From assembly GCA_910587025.1 (NCBI GenBank), contig CAJUKR010000009.1:1-46021 (forward strand): 46,021 nucleotides of DNA, written 5' to 3'. Shown piece after piece: positions 17,034-25,041 of this stretch (position 1 is its first letter; the number at the start of each line of letters is the position of its first letter). The notes below the pieces were generated by a model. It was not told the DNA's origin. It saw nothing but the letters and a program-made list of their open reading frames with translations, and made no database searches. The position numbers were made by a program, and so were the translations under genes. The stretch comes from an uncultured Christensenellaceae bacterium. Its GTDB lineage: Bacteria > Bacillota > Clostridia > Christensenellales > Pumilibacteraceae.

Positions 17034-17546
17034 TCACTTTTTCAGATAGAACTTCAACAGTGTACGCGTCTTGTTCAAATCTCTTTTGACGGTACTCGAC
17101 GATATCTGAAGCACTTCCGCGATCTCTTCATAAGTATAACCGTAAGCGTAATACAAAACCAAAACCTGACGCTCTCGTTTGTTAAAATGCAGGAGCGCTT
17201 CGTTGAACTCGAGTTTATGCTCCAGTTCATAATCTATCGAATAATTTTCTACGATATCGTCGTCGGGTATTACGATCTGATTTCTGGTAACGTAATTAAT
17301 GACTGCATTTTTGATCGATCTGTACAGCCAAGCATTCGGATTATCGACATAGCCGTACCTTTCAACGGTATCGAAAATATGACAAAGCAGATCCGACGCT
17401 ATATCTTCGGCTATGTCGATATTTTTTATCATTGCGACTGCGGCCGCTTTCAACCTCTTGTGAAAGTAAGTATATAAGCGTGCCATACCGCGACTGTCTT
17501 TCTCGCGGATCATTCGCAAGCAATCATTAAATTCCTTTACGGTCAT
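17034..17546 (-). CDS. ECF-type RNA polymerase sigma factor
   Basis: A 170-residue sigma-70-family protein with only regions 2 and 4, as in the extracytoplasmic-function group. Region 2 covers about residues 25-85, with DIAEDIASDLLCHIFDTV and NPNAWLYRSIKNAVINYV (core binding and -10 recognition). Region 4 covers about residues 115-168, with RERQVLVLYYAYGYTYEEIA and the DNA-binding helix ISSSTVKRDLNKTRTLL. It likely directs RNA polymerase to the shared motif found upstream of the peptidase and 124-residue genes. It is itself transcribed from a sigma-A promoter at 17670-17642 through a structured leader. Confidence 0.93.
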   Translation of the reverse strand: MTVKEFNDCLRMIREKDSRGMARLYTYFHKRLKAAAVAMIKNIDIAEDIASDLLCHIFDTVERYGYVDNPNAWLYRSIKNAVINYVTRNQIVIPDDDIVENYSIDYELEHKLEFNEALLHFNKRERQVLVLYYAYGYTYEEIAEVLQISSSTVKRDLNKTRTLLKFYLKK

Positions 17547-17559
17547 ACTCCATCTTTTC

Positions 17560-17613
17560 GGACAAACATCAAATCGGTTTTTCGGCTCGGTTAAGCGCTA
17601 TAACCGTTTGTCC
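17560..17613 (-). repeat. Long-range inverted repeat in the sigma-factor leader
   Basis: GGACAAAC at 17560-17567 and GTTTGTCC at 17606-17613 are perfect inverted copies enclosing 38 bases that contain further complementary stretches (GGTT with AACC, and the self-complementary AGCGCT). The element occupies most of the roughly 90-nt untranslated leader of the sigma gene and ends 14 bases before the ATG. It could be an RNA structure controlling translation, or an operator pair. Confidence 0.5.
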
Positions 17614-17641
17614 ACCGCGTCTTCCCTTTTTGTTTGACCTA

Positions 17642-17670
17642 ATTTTACAACATTTCGAACAATATGTCAA
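17642..17670 (-). promoter_or_regulatory. Sigma-A promoter of the ECF sigma gene
   Basis: On the minus strand: TTGACA (17670-17665), 17 bases, TAAAAT (17647-17642). Predicted start near 17635, about 90 nt before the ATG. Housekeeping transcription of the sigma gene is thus separate from the candidate ECF promoter of its downstream partners. Confidence 0.8.
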
Positions 17671-17741
17671 CAATATACAAATTTTTACAATATTTACGAT
17701 AAAAATCGCTCGAAATAAGCGTAAAATTCATTAAAATGCAC

Positions 17742-17768
17742 AAAAACCGCCCTAATTCGGACGGTTTT
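17742..17768 (-). terminator. Intrinsic terminator after the histidine kinase gene
   Basis: On the minus strand ACCGTCC pairs with GGGCGGT (one G-U) around a six-base loop, flanked by A and T runs (AAAACCG / CGGTTTTT). It lies about 45 bases past the kinase stop at 17814. Confidence 0.75.
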
Positions 17769-17782
17769 ACATAATTTTACAT

Positions 17783-17812
17783 TGTGGATAACCCGCGTGG
17801 ATTTGTGGATAA
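17783..17812 (-). promoter_or_regulatory. Two consensus DnaA boxes
   Basis: Two exact copies of the DnaA box TTATCCACA on the minus strand, at 17783-17791 and 17804-17812, 21 bases apart (two helical turns). They lie between the kinase stop codon and its terminator. Binding by DnaA is inferred from the match alone. Confidence 0.6.
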
Positions 17813-17813
17813 C

Positions 17814-19376
17814 TTATTTTTCCGCAAAAGGAAGCTCGAACCAGAAATTACTTCCTTTGCCTTTTTCGCTCGCAACGCCGAACGTCGCGCCGTGAAGATC
17901 GAGAATGGATTTTACGATACTTAAGCCGAGTCCCGACCCCACGACCCGCCGCTTGTCCTGTACAAGCCTGTAATACTTGTCCCAGACCGTGGCGAGTTCT
18001 TCTTCGGTCATTCCCTTGCCGCTGTCGAGAACTTCGATCCTCGCCGCCTTTCCGCGGGCGCGGCAACGCACGGTCACGGTCTTGTCCTCACCGGTATAGT
18101 TCATCGCATTGCCGAGAAGATTGTAAATTACGCGATCGATGCGGTCGCCGTCGGCTCGAACGAGAAGACGGCGATCGATCTCCGTTTTGAACACATAGCC
18201 TTTCGCCTCTTCCATAATACCGAAATTATATACGGTGGAACGCAATTTCGCCGAAATATCCACCGTAGAGTAATGCAGTTCGAGTACTCCGGCTTCGAGC
18301 TTGGACAATTCGATGACTTCCCCGATAAGCGAGGTAAGACGGTCTGTTTCGTCGATTATGACCTGCGCCTGTTTCGCACACTTTTCCTTGTTGCCGCCCG
18401 ATATATCGCGGATCATTTCGCTGTACGCGCGGATCATGGTAAGCGGCGTCTTCATATCGTGCGACACGTTCGCGAGAAGATCGCGGCGGAAACGGTTGTT
18501 GCTTTCCACATCGTCGAACGCTTTGTTGAACGCCGCGCTCAGCTCGTTAATTTCGCTCAGTTTGGTATTGGTCTGAAGCGGAGCGCGTCTTTTCCCGCGC
18601 GAATCGTGCATGACACGCACGGTAAGATCGCGCATAGGACGGGCGGCTATGCCCGAGCCGAAGTATGCGACAAACACGCTTATGACCAAACACAGCGCGG
18701 TTATTACGGCGAGCTGTCCTATAAGGGTATTACGCGCCTGCCCGAAAGACGGCAATGCCGCCGACATATAAATATACACGTCCTCTCGGTCGACTACCGT
18801 ACAAAATCCGTAAACGACCATATCCGCGACTATTCCGTCGATATTCACGGTATTGGCGACGAACCCGACGTTATAGTCCGTAAGTTTTCCGAGATAATAA
18901 TCGAGAAGCACGCCGTCCAGTCCGCCCGCGGTAACTCCCGTCGTCGGGGTCGCGGCATAGCGCACGGACGCGTCCCCGTTTTCGTCGAGAACAAAGACGA
19001 CGATATCCACGCCCTCTTTGACCGCGAAATCATCGATAAACCCGCCGAGAATATTCGGATTTTTACTCGAATACTCGACATATCCCGCGGCAAGCCGCTG
19101 ACCTGCCGAGGACATTTCGTTTTCCTCGAAATAAACGTAAAGAGTGGAATAGAATATGAGCTCGTACACCCACATGATCGCAAGCATCGTCACGGTCATA
19201 AAAACGAACGTAAGCCAAAGATTGAAACGAATGGATCTGAAGCGCGGAAAATGATGATACCGCCCGAGTACCACCCGTTCCGTTTTCGCCGTCCGTTCCT
19301 CCGCTTCGGGCGAAAAAACAAGCTCGTGCATTCCGCCCGGCTTGTCCTTTTCTTTTTGTTCGTTCACGTTTTCCAT
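17814..19376 (-). CDS. Sensor histidine kinase
   Basis: A 520-residue membrane kinase. Transmembrane helices are near residues 52-78 and 217-240, enclosing an extracellular sensor of about 140 residues. A HAMP-like linker follows, then the dimerisation/phosphoacceptor helix NVSHDMKTPLTMIRAY with His306, and an ATPase domain with N-box NLLGNAMNYT, DSGKGM, and GSGLGLSIVKSI. The first 50 residues are a long charged cytosolic tail. It follows the response-regulator gene by 18 bases. The operon's first gene is a metal-permease-like protein with a His-rich loop, so the signal may be a metal ion, which is an inference from context. Confidence 0.93.
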   Translation of the reverse strand: MENVNEQKEKDKPGGMHELVFSPEAEERTAKTERVVLGRYHHFPRFRSIRFNLWLTFVFMTVTMLAIMWVYELIFYSTLYVYFEENEMSSAGQRLAAGYVEYSSKNPNILGGFIDDFAVKEGVDIVVFVLDENGDASVRYAATPTTGVTAGGLDGVLLDYYLGKLTDYNVGFVANTVNIDGIVADMVVYGFCTVVDREDVYIYMSAALPSFGQARNTLIGQLAVITALCLVISVFVAYFGSGIAARPMRDLTVRVMHDSRGKRRAPLQTNTKLSEINELSAAFNKAFDDVESNNRFRRDLLANVSHDMKTPLTMIRAYSEMIRDISGGNKEKCAKQAQVIIDETDRLTSLIGEVIELSKLEAGVLELHYSTVDISAKLRSTVYNFGIMEEAKGYVFKTEIDRRLLVRADGDRIDRVIYNLLGNAMNYTGEDKTVTVRCRARGKAARIEVLDSGKGMTEEELATVWDKYYRLVQDKRRVVGSGLGLSIVKSILDLHGATFGVASEKGKGSNFWFELPFAEK

Positions 19377-19394
19377 TTATCGAATTTCCGCGCG

Positions 19395-20054
19395 TCAAAG
19401 CACGAGTTTATAGCCCACTCCGCGCAAAGTAAGAATTTTGTCGCGATAAGGTCCGAGATTCGATCTCAGCATTTTGATATGAGTGTCTACGGTACGATCT
19501 TCGCCGAAGAAGTCGTAACCCCATACGTCGGCAAGGAGCTGTTCGCGAGGGATCGCGATGCCGGCGTTCTTTACTAGATAGAACAGCAAATCGTATTCGC
19601 GCGGGGTGAGGTAAACTTTTTCTCCGTCCACATACACCGCCCTGCCCGAAATATCTATCTCGAGACCGTCGGAAACGACTTTCTTACTCGCATTCTTGCC
19701 GCGGCGAAGCACCGCGCCTATGCGGGCGACGACCTCTTTGGGAGAAAACGGCTTCGTGACGTAATCGTCCACGCCGATCTCGAACCCGAAAAGTTTATCG
19801 TACTCTTCCGAACGCGCCGACAACATAATGACGGGCACATCCTTTTCCTTTCTGATTTCCTTGACCGCGCTGTAGCCGTCCAGTTTGGGCATCATGACGT
19901 CCATGATGATGATATCGTAATCTCCGGCCTTGGCCTGTTTTATCGCATCCATGCCGTCAAGCGCCTCGCCGATCTCATAACCGTCCAGTTCGAGATATTC
20001 CCGAAGTACGTCGCGAATGCCTTTTTCGTCGTCGACAATCAGAATTTTTGCCAT
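19395..20054 (-). CDS. OmpR/PhoB-family response regulator
   Basis: A 219-residue regulator. The receiver domain has the acidic pocket VDDE (Asp8, Asp9), the phosphoacceptor Asp52 in IIMDVMMPKLDG, and the conserved Lys in DDYVTKPF near residue 102. The C-terminal winged helix contains LTPREYDLLFYLVKN and ends RTVDTHIKMLRSNL and RGVGYKL, the standard OmpR-type recognition domain. It is the partner of the kinase encoded immediately downstream, and it starts 40 bases after the permease gene. Confidence 0.96.
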   Translation of the reverse strand: MAKILIVDDEKGIRDVLREYLELDGYEIGEALDGMDAIKQAKAGDYDIIIMDVMMPKLDGYSAVKEIRKEKDVPVIMLSARSEEYDKLFGFEIGVDDYVTKPFSPKEVVARIGAVLRRGKNASKKVVSDGLEIDISGRAVYVDGEKVYLTPREYDLLFYLVKNAGIAIPREQLLADVWGYDFFGEDRTVDTHIKMLRSNLGPYRDKILTLRGVGYKLVL

Positions 20055-20093
20055 TTTTAGGTTTGCCCCCTTTTTCGAAGTGTGTCTGCGCCC

Positions 20094-21029
20094 TTATGCG
20101 ACGAGCGCGGTTATTCCCGTGATCGCATATCCCGCCGCGAGCGCTATTGCCACAAGCGCGCCGATTACGACCGCATTTTCTTTGATATTTTTATTGTCCT
20201 TGATAAGTACGGCGATGCCGAACCCCGCGTTTACGGTCAGTCCCGCGACAGCCGCGCCCAACGTCAACGACCCGCCCGCAAACATTTCGGTTATCATAAC
20301 ACTGGCGGCGCAATTCGGGATAAGCCCGACAAGTACGGCGAATATCGGCTGAAAAAACATCCCTCGGGACATAAAATCCGCAAATATTTCTTCCCCGCCC
20401 GCCAAAAATATAACAGTACCGAGCGTAAAGTTGACAAAAAATACAAAAAGCGTTATAGTAAGCGTATGGATTATCGGATGCTTTAAGTATTTGTCGAATA
20501 CTTCCGTAACGCCGTGACGCTCTTGTTCATGCGCATCTTCGTCGTGATCTTCGAGACCGCCCGGAGTATGCCCGCAACAGCCGTGATCGTGAGGCATTTC
20601 CGTTTCGTCGTAAACGTTCAATTGTCTGCGGCGAAAAACGAAATTGAGCGCGTATCCCGCGACGAGCGCAAGCACGACTTTTGCGCCTATAAGAATTCCG
20701 AGTTTTGCCCAGACCGACGGATCCGTAACGGCGGATCCGAATAAAATGGGAAGCGCCTCGTCGCTCGTCGCAATAAACACGGCGACGAGAGTCCCGACGC
20801 GAATATATTTCTTGGAATACAATTCGCTCGCAACGACGGAAAAACCGCACTGCGGAAGAAGAGCGACCCCCGTGCCGATCAGCGGCGCAAGTCCGCCGCG
20901 AAGCGCGCCGCTGCGCTTGATCCCGTTCAGTTTCCCCGACTCGAACAATCCTATAAGCAGATGGACGAGAAAGAGGAAAGGAATCAATAGTGCGGTGTCT
21001 TTTAACGAATCGAGAAGTACGTCTGTCAT
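20094..21029 (-). CDS. ArsP_2/putative manganese transporter-type permease
   Basis: A 311-residue polytopic membrane protein with about eight to ten helices in two similar halves: LPQCGFSVVASELYS near residue 60 and IPNCAASVMITEMFAGGSLT near residue 241. This pattern fits the putative manganese/arsenic efflux family (PF11449-like). The central loop near residues 145-175 is very rich in His, Asp and Glu and contains a CC pair, which suggests metal binding. It is first in an operon with a two-component system. I see no Mn riboswitch: the promoter lies only a few bases from the ribosome-binding site. The transported ion is not certain. Confidence 0.75.
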   Translation of the reverse strand: MTDVLLDSLKDTALLIPFLFLVHLLIGLFESGKLNGIKRSGALRGGLAPLIGTGVALLPQCGFSVVASELYSKKYIRVGTLVAVFIATSDEALPILFGSAVTDPSVWAKLGILIGAKVVLALVAGYALNFVFRRRQLNVYDETEMPHDHGCCGHTPGGLEDHDEDAHEQERHGVTEVFDKYLKHPIIHTLTITLFVFFVNFTLGTVIFLAGGEEIFADFMSRGMFFQPIFAVLVGLIPNCAASVMITEMFAGGSLTLGAAVAGLTVNAGFGIAVLIKDNKNIKENAVVIGALVAIALAAGYAITGITALVA

Positions 21030-21042
21030 TTCCTGTCCTTAT

Positions 21043-21071
21043 ATTTTATTATAACTTTCGTTGTATGTCAA
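21043..21071 (-). promoter_or_regulatory. Sigma-A promoter of the permease/two-component operon
   Basis: On the minus strand: TTGACA (21071-21066), 17 bases, TAAAAT (21048-21043). The ATG is at 21029, so the leader is only about 7-8 nt and starts within the AGGACAGG sequence that would serve as ribosome-binding site. Confidence 0.75.
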
Positions 21072-21182
21072 GTTTTTTTCGGTTTCGGTATATACTTAAT
21101 ATATATTTCGGAAGCCCGAATTATATTTTATGTACAAACGAATTCGCAAAAGAATAATAAAAACACCGTTTCGGAGGAATAT

Positions 21183-22802
21183 ATGAATAAAACCGCGAAA
21201 AAAATAACAGCCTTTGCGCTCGCCGTCGCATTTATGATTACGATCGTGCTTGCCGCCGCCTGCAGTTGCAAGCGGTATAAACTCGACACGTTCGATTATA
21301 ATGCGATCGAGTACCAAAGACCGAACTATACGGCGCTCGACCGGGCGTTCGAAAAAGCGAATAAGAACGTCAACGGAAGCGCGATGACGCTTGTAGACGC
21401 GCTTAACGATGTCAGCGAAAGACTGAACGAGATGTCTTTTATGTTCTCTTATCTCTCGATCGAATACAATAAAGATACGGTACGGTGGCGCGACGATTAT
21501 CTGACCCTTTCGGCGAAATATAACGAAGCGTTCCAGAAGTATTACGACCTGATATACAATATACTCGAAAGCGATAATTCTTCGCTTCTTAACGGTTGGA
21601 GCGAAGAGGACAAAGAATTTATCCGCAGTCGTCACGAAGTCATGTCCGACGAGTACGTTACGCTCAGCAACGAGATCGACGGACTGATCGCGGAGTATAA
21701 CGCGCTTCAGGGCGAAGAATCCGCTTATGCGATCGCCGCCGCGGAAATACTCATAGAGCTTGTCGCGAAAAACAACGAACTCGCCGTACTCGAGGGATAC
21801 GAAAACTATGTCGACTATGCGTATGAGTCGTATTACGAACGTGATTATACCGTGGAACAGGTCGAAGAACTGTGCGAGTCGTTCAAGACGTATCTGTCGC
21901 CGAAACTCGGCGAGTATGCCGATGCGGGCGACGGCGGAACCGGACAGTTTTTCGGAATAAGCGCGAACGACCTCGATACGGGCAAAGCGCTCGTGCGCGA
22001 ATACGCGACCGAGATCGGAAACTATATGACCGAAGCATACGACTATATGGAAGAATGCAATCTGCATTATACCGCGACGCTCAGCGGAAACCCCTACGGT
22101 TATACGGGTGCGTTCACGACCTGGCTTTACGGATACGAAGCGCCTTATATGTACCAGATGTGCACGGGCGGATACGGGGATATATCCACCTTCGTTCATG
22201 AGTTCGGGCACTTCACGGCTTACTATAACCTCGGAAATACGGGCGCGGGTACGCTCGATATAAACGAAATTCAGTCGCAGGCAAACGAAGCGTTGTTCAT
22301 GCCGTACTATAAAAAAATGTACTCCGAAGCGAGCGCGGCGAAAATCGAAAAGCAGGAGCTTTTCAAATCAATATTCTGGTCGGTGCTTATGGGCTGTCTG
22401 TTCGACGAATTCCAGAGAGAACTTTATCTCAAGCCGCATACCTACAATACTCCGCAGTCCGTAAACGCGTTGTTCGACAGACTGATAGAGGAGTACAACG
22501 CAACGGCATATATTCCCAGACCTCAGCTTCGTTATTGGTGGGCGGAAGTCCCTCATACCTTCCAGTCCCCGTTCTATTATATCAGCTATGCCGTTTCCCA
22601 GCTTCCCGCACTGATAATCTACGAGGACTCCATTTCGGACAGAGGCGCCGCGATCGCCGAATATAACTATATTCAGAATTACGGCGACGGAACTTATACG
22701 TTCAACACTCTGCTCGAAAAAGCAGGCGTCAAATCACCGTTCGAAAAGGAGACGATCTCGTCGCTTGCGACCTTCCTCGACAGCCGTCTTCTCGCGGCAT
22801 AA
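21183..22802 (+). CDS. Extracellular M3-like metallopeptidase lipoprotein
   Basis: A 539-residue lipoprotein. The N-terminus has Lys residues, a hydrophobic stretch and a lipobox LAAAC with Cys27 as the likely lipid-anchored residue. The catalytic domain has the zinc-binding HEFGH at residues 339-343 and the downstream glutamate in LDINEIQSQANE (Glu362), as in family M3 oligoendopeptidases. M3 enzymes are usually cytosolic, so an anchored outer form is notable; a cytosolic relative (pepF) is encoded at 26050. It would cleave short peptides at the cell surface. A strong GGAGG ribosome-binding site precedes the ATG, and a terminator follows the stop. Confidence 0.85.
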   Translation: MNKTAKKITAFALAVAFMITIVLAAACSCKRYKLDTFDYNAIEYQRPNYTALDRAFEKANKNVNGSAMTLVDALNDVSERLNEMSFMFSYLSIEYNKDTVRWRDDYLTLSAKYNEAFQKYYDLIYNILESDNSSLLNGWSEEDKEFIRSRHEVMSDEYVTLSNEIDGLIAEYNALQGEESAYAIAAAEILIELVAKNNELAVLEGYENYVDYAYESYYERDYTVEQVEELCESFKTYLSPKLGEYADAGDGGTGQFFGISANDLDTGKALVREYATEIGNYMTEAYDYMEECNLHYTATLSGNPYGYTGAFTTWLYGYEAPYMYQMCTGGYGDISTFVHEFGHFTAYYNLGNTGAGTLDINEIQSQANEALFMPYYKKMYSEASAAKIEKQELFKSIFWSVLMGCLFDEFQRELYLKPHTYNTPQSVNALFDRLIEEYNATAYIPRPQLRYWWAEVPHTFQSPFYYISYAVSQLPALIIYEDSISDRGAAIAEYNYIQNYGDGTYTFNTLLEKAGVKSPFEKETISSLATFLDSRLLAA

Positions 22803-22819
22803 ACATCGAAATGCCTTTA

Positions 22820-22850
22820 AAAATGCCTCGGAATTTCCGGGGCATTTTTA
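22820..22850 (+). terminator. Intrinsic terminator after the M3 lipoprotein gene
   Basis: AAAAATGCCTCGG pairs with CCGGGGCATTTTT around AATTT, with a T run. It lies 18 bases after the stop codon. Confidence 0.88.
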
Positions 22851-22900
22851 TTTGTTTGCAGCAGAATTTCGGACTCGGTCGAATGTTATTCTATAATAAC

Positions 22901-22929
22901 TTGACAATTGCAGGCAAATAAAATATAAT
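22901..22929 (+). promoter_or_regulatory. Sigma-A promoter abutting the mnmA start codon
   Basis: TTGACA at 22901-22906, 17 bases, TATAAT at 22924-22929, then six bases and ATG at 22936. Transcription from such a promoter normally starts six to seven bases after the -10 box, which is at the ATG itself. No Shine-Dalgarno sequence fits between, so the mRNA is probably leaderless. Confidence 0.88.
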
Positions 22930-22935
22930 ATCGAT

Positions 22936-24042
22936 ATGAAAACGAAGAAAGTTGTCGTCGGAATGAGCGGCGGCGTGGATTCGGCGGTTGCGGCTCTGCT
23001 TCTGAAAGAACAGGGGTACGACGTCGTCGGACTTTTTATGCACAACTGGGAAGAAGCCGACGACGGCGTCTGCACTTCCGCGGACGACTGGGAAGACGCA
23101 CGCAACGTAGCGGCTAAAATCGGTGTTCCCGTGTATTCGGTCAACTTCGCAAAGGAGTATATGGATCGCGTTTTCTCATACTTTCTTCGGGAATACGAAG
23201 CGGGAAGGACGCCCAATCCGGACGTGCTTTGCAACCGTGAAATAAAATTCGACGCATTTGCCGGATATGCCGCCGAACTCGGCGCGGATTATATCGCTAC
23301 GGGGCATTATTGCGACATCGATCACGAAGCGCGGGACAGCGGAGGCCTTACTACTCACCTTCTGCGCGCGGCAGACATAAATAAAGATCAGACGTATTTT
23401 CTCAATCAAGTGACGGCGAAACAACTTTCGAACGTACTTTTTCCGCTCGGAAAACTCACGAAACCGGAAGTAAGAAAGATCGCCGAAAGCAACGGACTTT
23501 TTTCCGTTTCCGAAAAGAAGGATTCCACCGGAATATGTTTTATCGGCGAACGTAATTTCAAAAAATTCCTCATGAATTACCTGCCCGCAAAACCCGGCGA
23601 CATCGTGGACGAAAACGGAAATATTCTCGGTCGTCACGACGGTCTGATGTATTATACTCTCGGGCAACGTCGGGGGCTCGGAATAGGAGGTAAAGCGGGA
23701 TACGATCTCAATCGCTGGTTCGTCATAGAAAAAGATATGAAGTCGAACAAACTCGTTGTTTCATGCGGAGAAGATTCCATGCTTTATTCGACTTCGCTTC
23801 GCACTTCGTCGCTCAATTTTATCGGCGATCCGCCGAAGTCCGCCGAGTTTCGTTGTACGGCTAAAACGAGATACAGACAGCCCGATCAGGATTGTACGGT
23901 GCACATAAAAGATAATTCCGCCTATGCTTCCGAAATAGTATTCGATACGCCCCAACGCGCGGTTACTCCGGGTCAGTTCGTCGTACTTTACGACGGCAAC
24001 AGATGTCTTGGCGGCGGAATAATAGAATGCGCGTTCTCTTGA
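22936..24042 (+). CDS. mnmA: tRNA-specific 2-thiouridylase MnmA
   Basis: A 368-residue ATP-dependent enzyme that inserts sulfur at position 2 of the wobble uridine in Lys, Glu and Gln tRNAs. It has the PP-loop VGMSGGVDSAVAALLL at residues 8-23, the catalytic Cys in PNPDVLCNREIKFDAF near residue 101, and the second, persulfide-forming Cys in DSTGICFIGERNF near residue 200. Length and domain order are normal. The gene stands alone between a terminator and a DnaA-box-rich spacer, and its promoter's -10 box lies six bases before the ATG, suggesting a leaderless message. Confidence 0.97.
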   Translation: MKTKKVVVGMSGGVDSAVAALLLKEQGYDVVGLFMHNWEEADDGVCTSADDWEDARNVAAKIGVPVYSVNFAKEYMDRVFSYFLREYEAGRTPNPDVLCNREIKFDAFAGYAAELGADYIATGHYCDIDHEARDSGGLTTHLLRAADINKDQTYFLNQVTAKQLSNVLFPLGKLTKPEVRKIAESNGLFSVSEKKDSTGICFIGERNFKKFLMNYLPAKPGDIVDENGNILGRHDGLMYYTLGQRRGLGIGGKAGYDLNRWFVIEKDMKSNKLVVSCGEDSMLYSTSLRTSSLNFIGDPPKSAEFRCTAKTRYRQPDQDCTVHIKDNSAYASEIVFDTPQRAVTPGQFVVLYDGNRCLGGGIIECAFS

Positions 24043-24083
24043 AATCTCGACTATTCCATACATTGTGTTTAACGATTTTCGTT

Positions 24084-24282
24084 TGTTGATAACTTGTGGA
24101 TAAATATCTTTTTACAGTATCCCGAATACAAAAACCGATGATTCCGCAATTAAAGTTTTCCACATGGATTTTTCGTATTTCGCGTATGTTTTGTGTACAA
24201 CCGTGTGGAAACCGTATCGTACATTTTGCGATATTAAATAATAACCGAATACTATATCTTGCGGTTTTTCGACTTATACACA
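24084..24282. promoter_or_regulatory. DnaA-box cluster between mnmA and rsmG
   Basis: This 300-base gene-free spacer (24043-24341) holds TGTTGATAA (24084-24092), the consensus TGTGGATAA (24095-24103), TTTTCCACA (24156-24164), TGTGGAAAC (24204-24212) and TTATACACA (24274-24282). The first two are DnaA boxes in inverted reading, the third and fourth are one- and two-mismatch versions facing each other in a larger inverted repeat, and the fifth matches TTATNCACA. The sequence next to rsmG is AT-rich. rsmG commonly lies close to oriC in Firmicutes, so this may be an accessory DnaA-binding site or part of the origin. Confidence 0.5.
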
Positions 24283-24341
24283 ATTGTACACCGTATAATA
24301 GTATCTATAAATATAAAATACATAAATATAATAAATAAACT

Positions 24342-24977
24342 ATGAGCAACTCGGAAACATACAAAAAACTTTACGATATTCTTAAAGTGTACAACTCTAA
24401 ATTCAATCTGACGGCAATAAAGAATTTCGAGGACTATAAGATCAAGCATATCGAGGACAGTAAGCTCGGGTTACCTTTCGTAAAAGGAAGAATTCTGGAT
24501 ATAGGAAGCGGCGCGGGTTTTCCGGCGTTGGTTCTGAAAATAGAAAGACCCGAACTCGATATAACAATGGTTGACAGCGTACGTAAGAAAGTAGATTATC
24601 TCAACGCCGTGATCGAAGAGTTGGAACTTAAAAATATAAGAGCGGTGCATTCTCGAATAGAGGACATAAAAGAAAAAGAATCTTTCGATACGGTTACCGC
24701 GCGTGCGGTAGCAAGGCTGAACGTACTTGCCGAATATGCGTTACCATTCGTAAAAACGGGAGGAGTTTTTGTTTCTTATAAAGCGGAAAACTGCGAAGAT
24801 GAAATAAACGAGGCAAAAAGGGCAATAATCTTACTCGGCGGCAAAATAGAAAGGACAGAGAGCATTGCTCTTTCGGAAGATACCGTCAGAAAAATAATCG
24901 TAATACGGAAAATAAAGCCGTCGCCGAAAGTATATCCGCGAGGAGGAAACAAGCCGCGGAATAATCCTATAGTGTGA
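24342..24977 (+). CDS. rsmG: 16S rRNA (guanine-527-N7)-methyltransferase
   Basis: A 211-residue class I methyltransferase that uses S-adenosylmethionine to methylate G527 of 16S rRNA. It shows the RsmG start region YNSKFNLTAI, the SAM-binding ILDIGSGAGFPALVLKI near residues 51-67, VDSVRKKVDYLNAV, TARAVARLNVLAEY, and the C-terminal YPRGGNKPRNNP that closes most RsmG proteins. No Shine-Dalgarno sequence precedes the ATG; a TATAAT at 24327-24332 sits nine bases upstream, and another at 24294-24299. Neither has a strong -35 box. In many Firmicutes this gene lies beside mnmG near the origin; here the neighbour is mnmA. Confidence 0.95.
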   Translation: MSNSETYKKLYDILKVYNSKFNLTAIKNFEDYKIKHIEDSKLGLPFVKGRILDIGSGAGFPALVLKIERPELDITMVDSVRKKVDYLNAVIEELELKNIRAVHSRIEDIKEKESFDTVTARAVARLNVLAEYALPFVKTGGVFVSYKAENCEDEINEAKRAIILLGGKIERTESIALSEDTVRKIIVIRKIKPSPKVYPRGGNKPRNNPIV

Positions 24978-24989
24978 TTATTTTTTCAC

Positions 24990-25018
24990 TTGACATTGTT
25001 CTCGGATAGTGTTAAGAT
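24990..25018 (+). promoter_or_regulatory. Sigma-A promoter of the flavin-reductase-like gene
   Basis: TTGACA at 24990-24995, 17 bases, TAAGAT at 25013-25018. Transcription would start near 25025, followed by AAGGAG and the ATG at 25042, a conventional leader. Confidence 0.8.
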
Positions 25019-25041
25019 ATTCGTGGATAAGGAGATCGTTT

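Noticed and set aside
18273..19577. 434-codon plus-strand frame over the histidine kinase and regulator
   Set aside because: Shadow frame; crosses the boundary of two real genes and lacks protein motifs.
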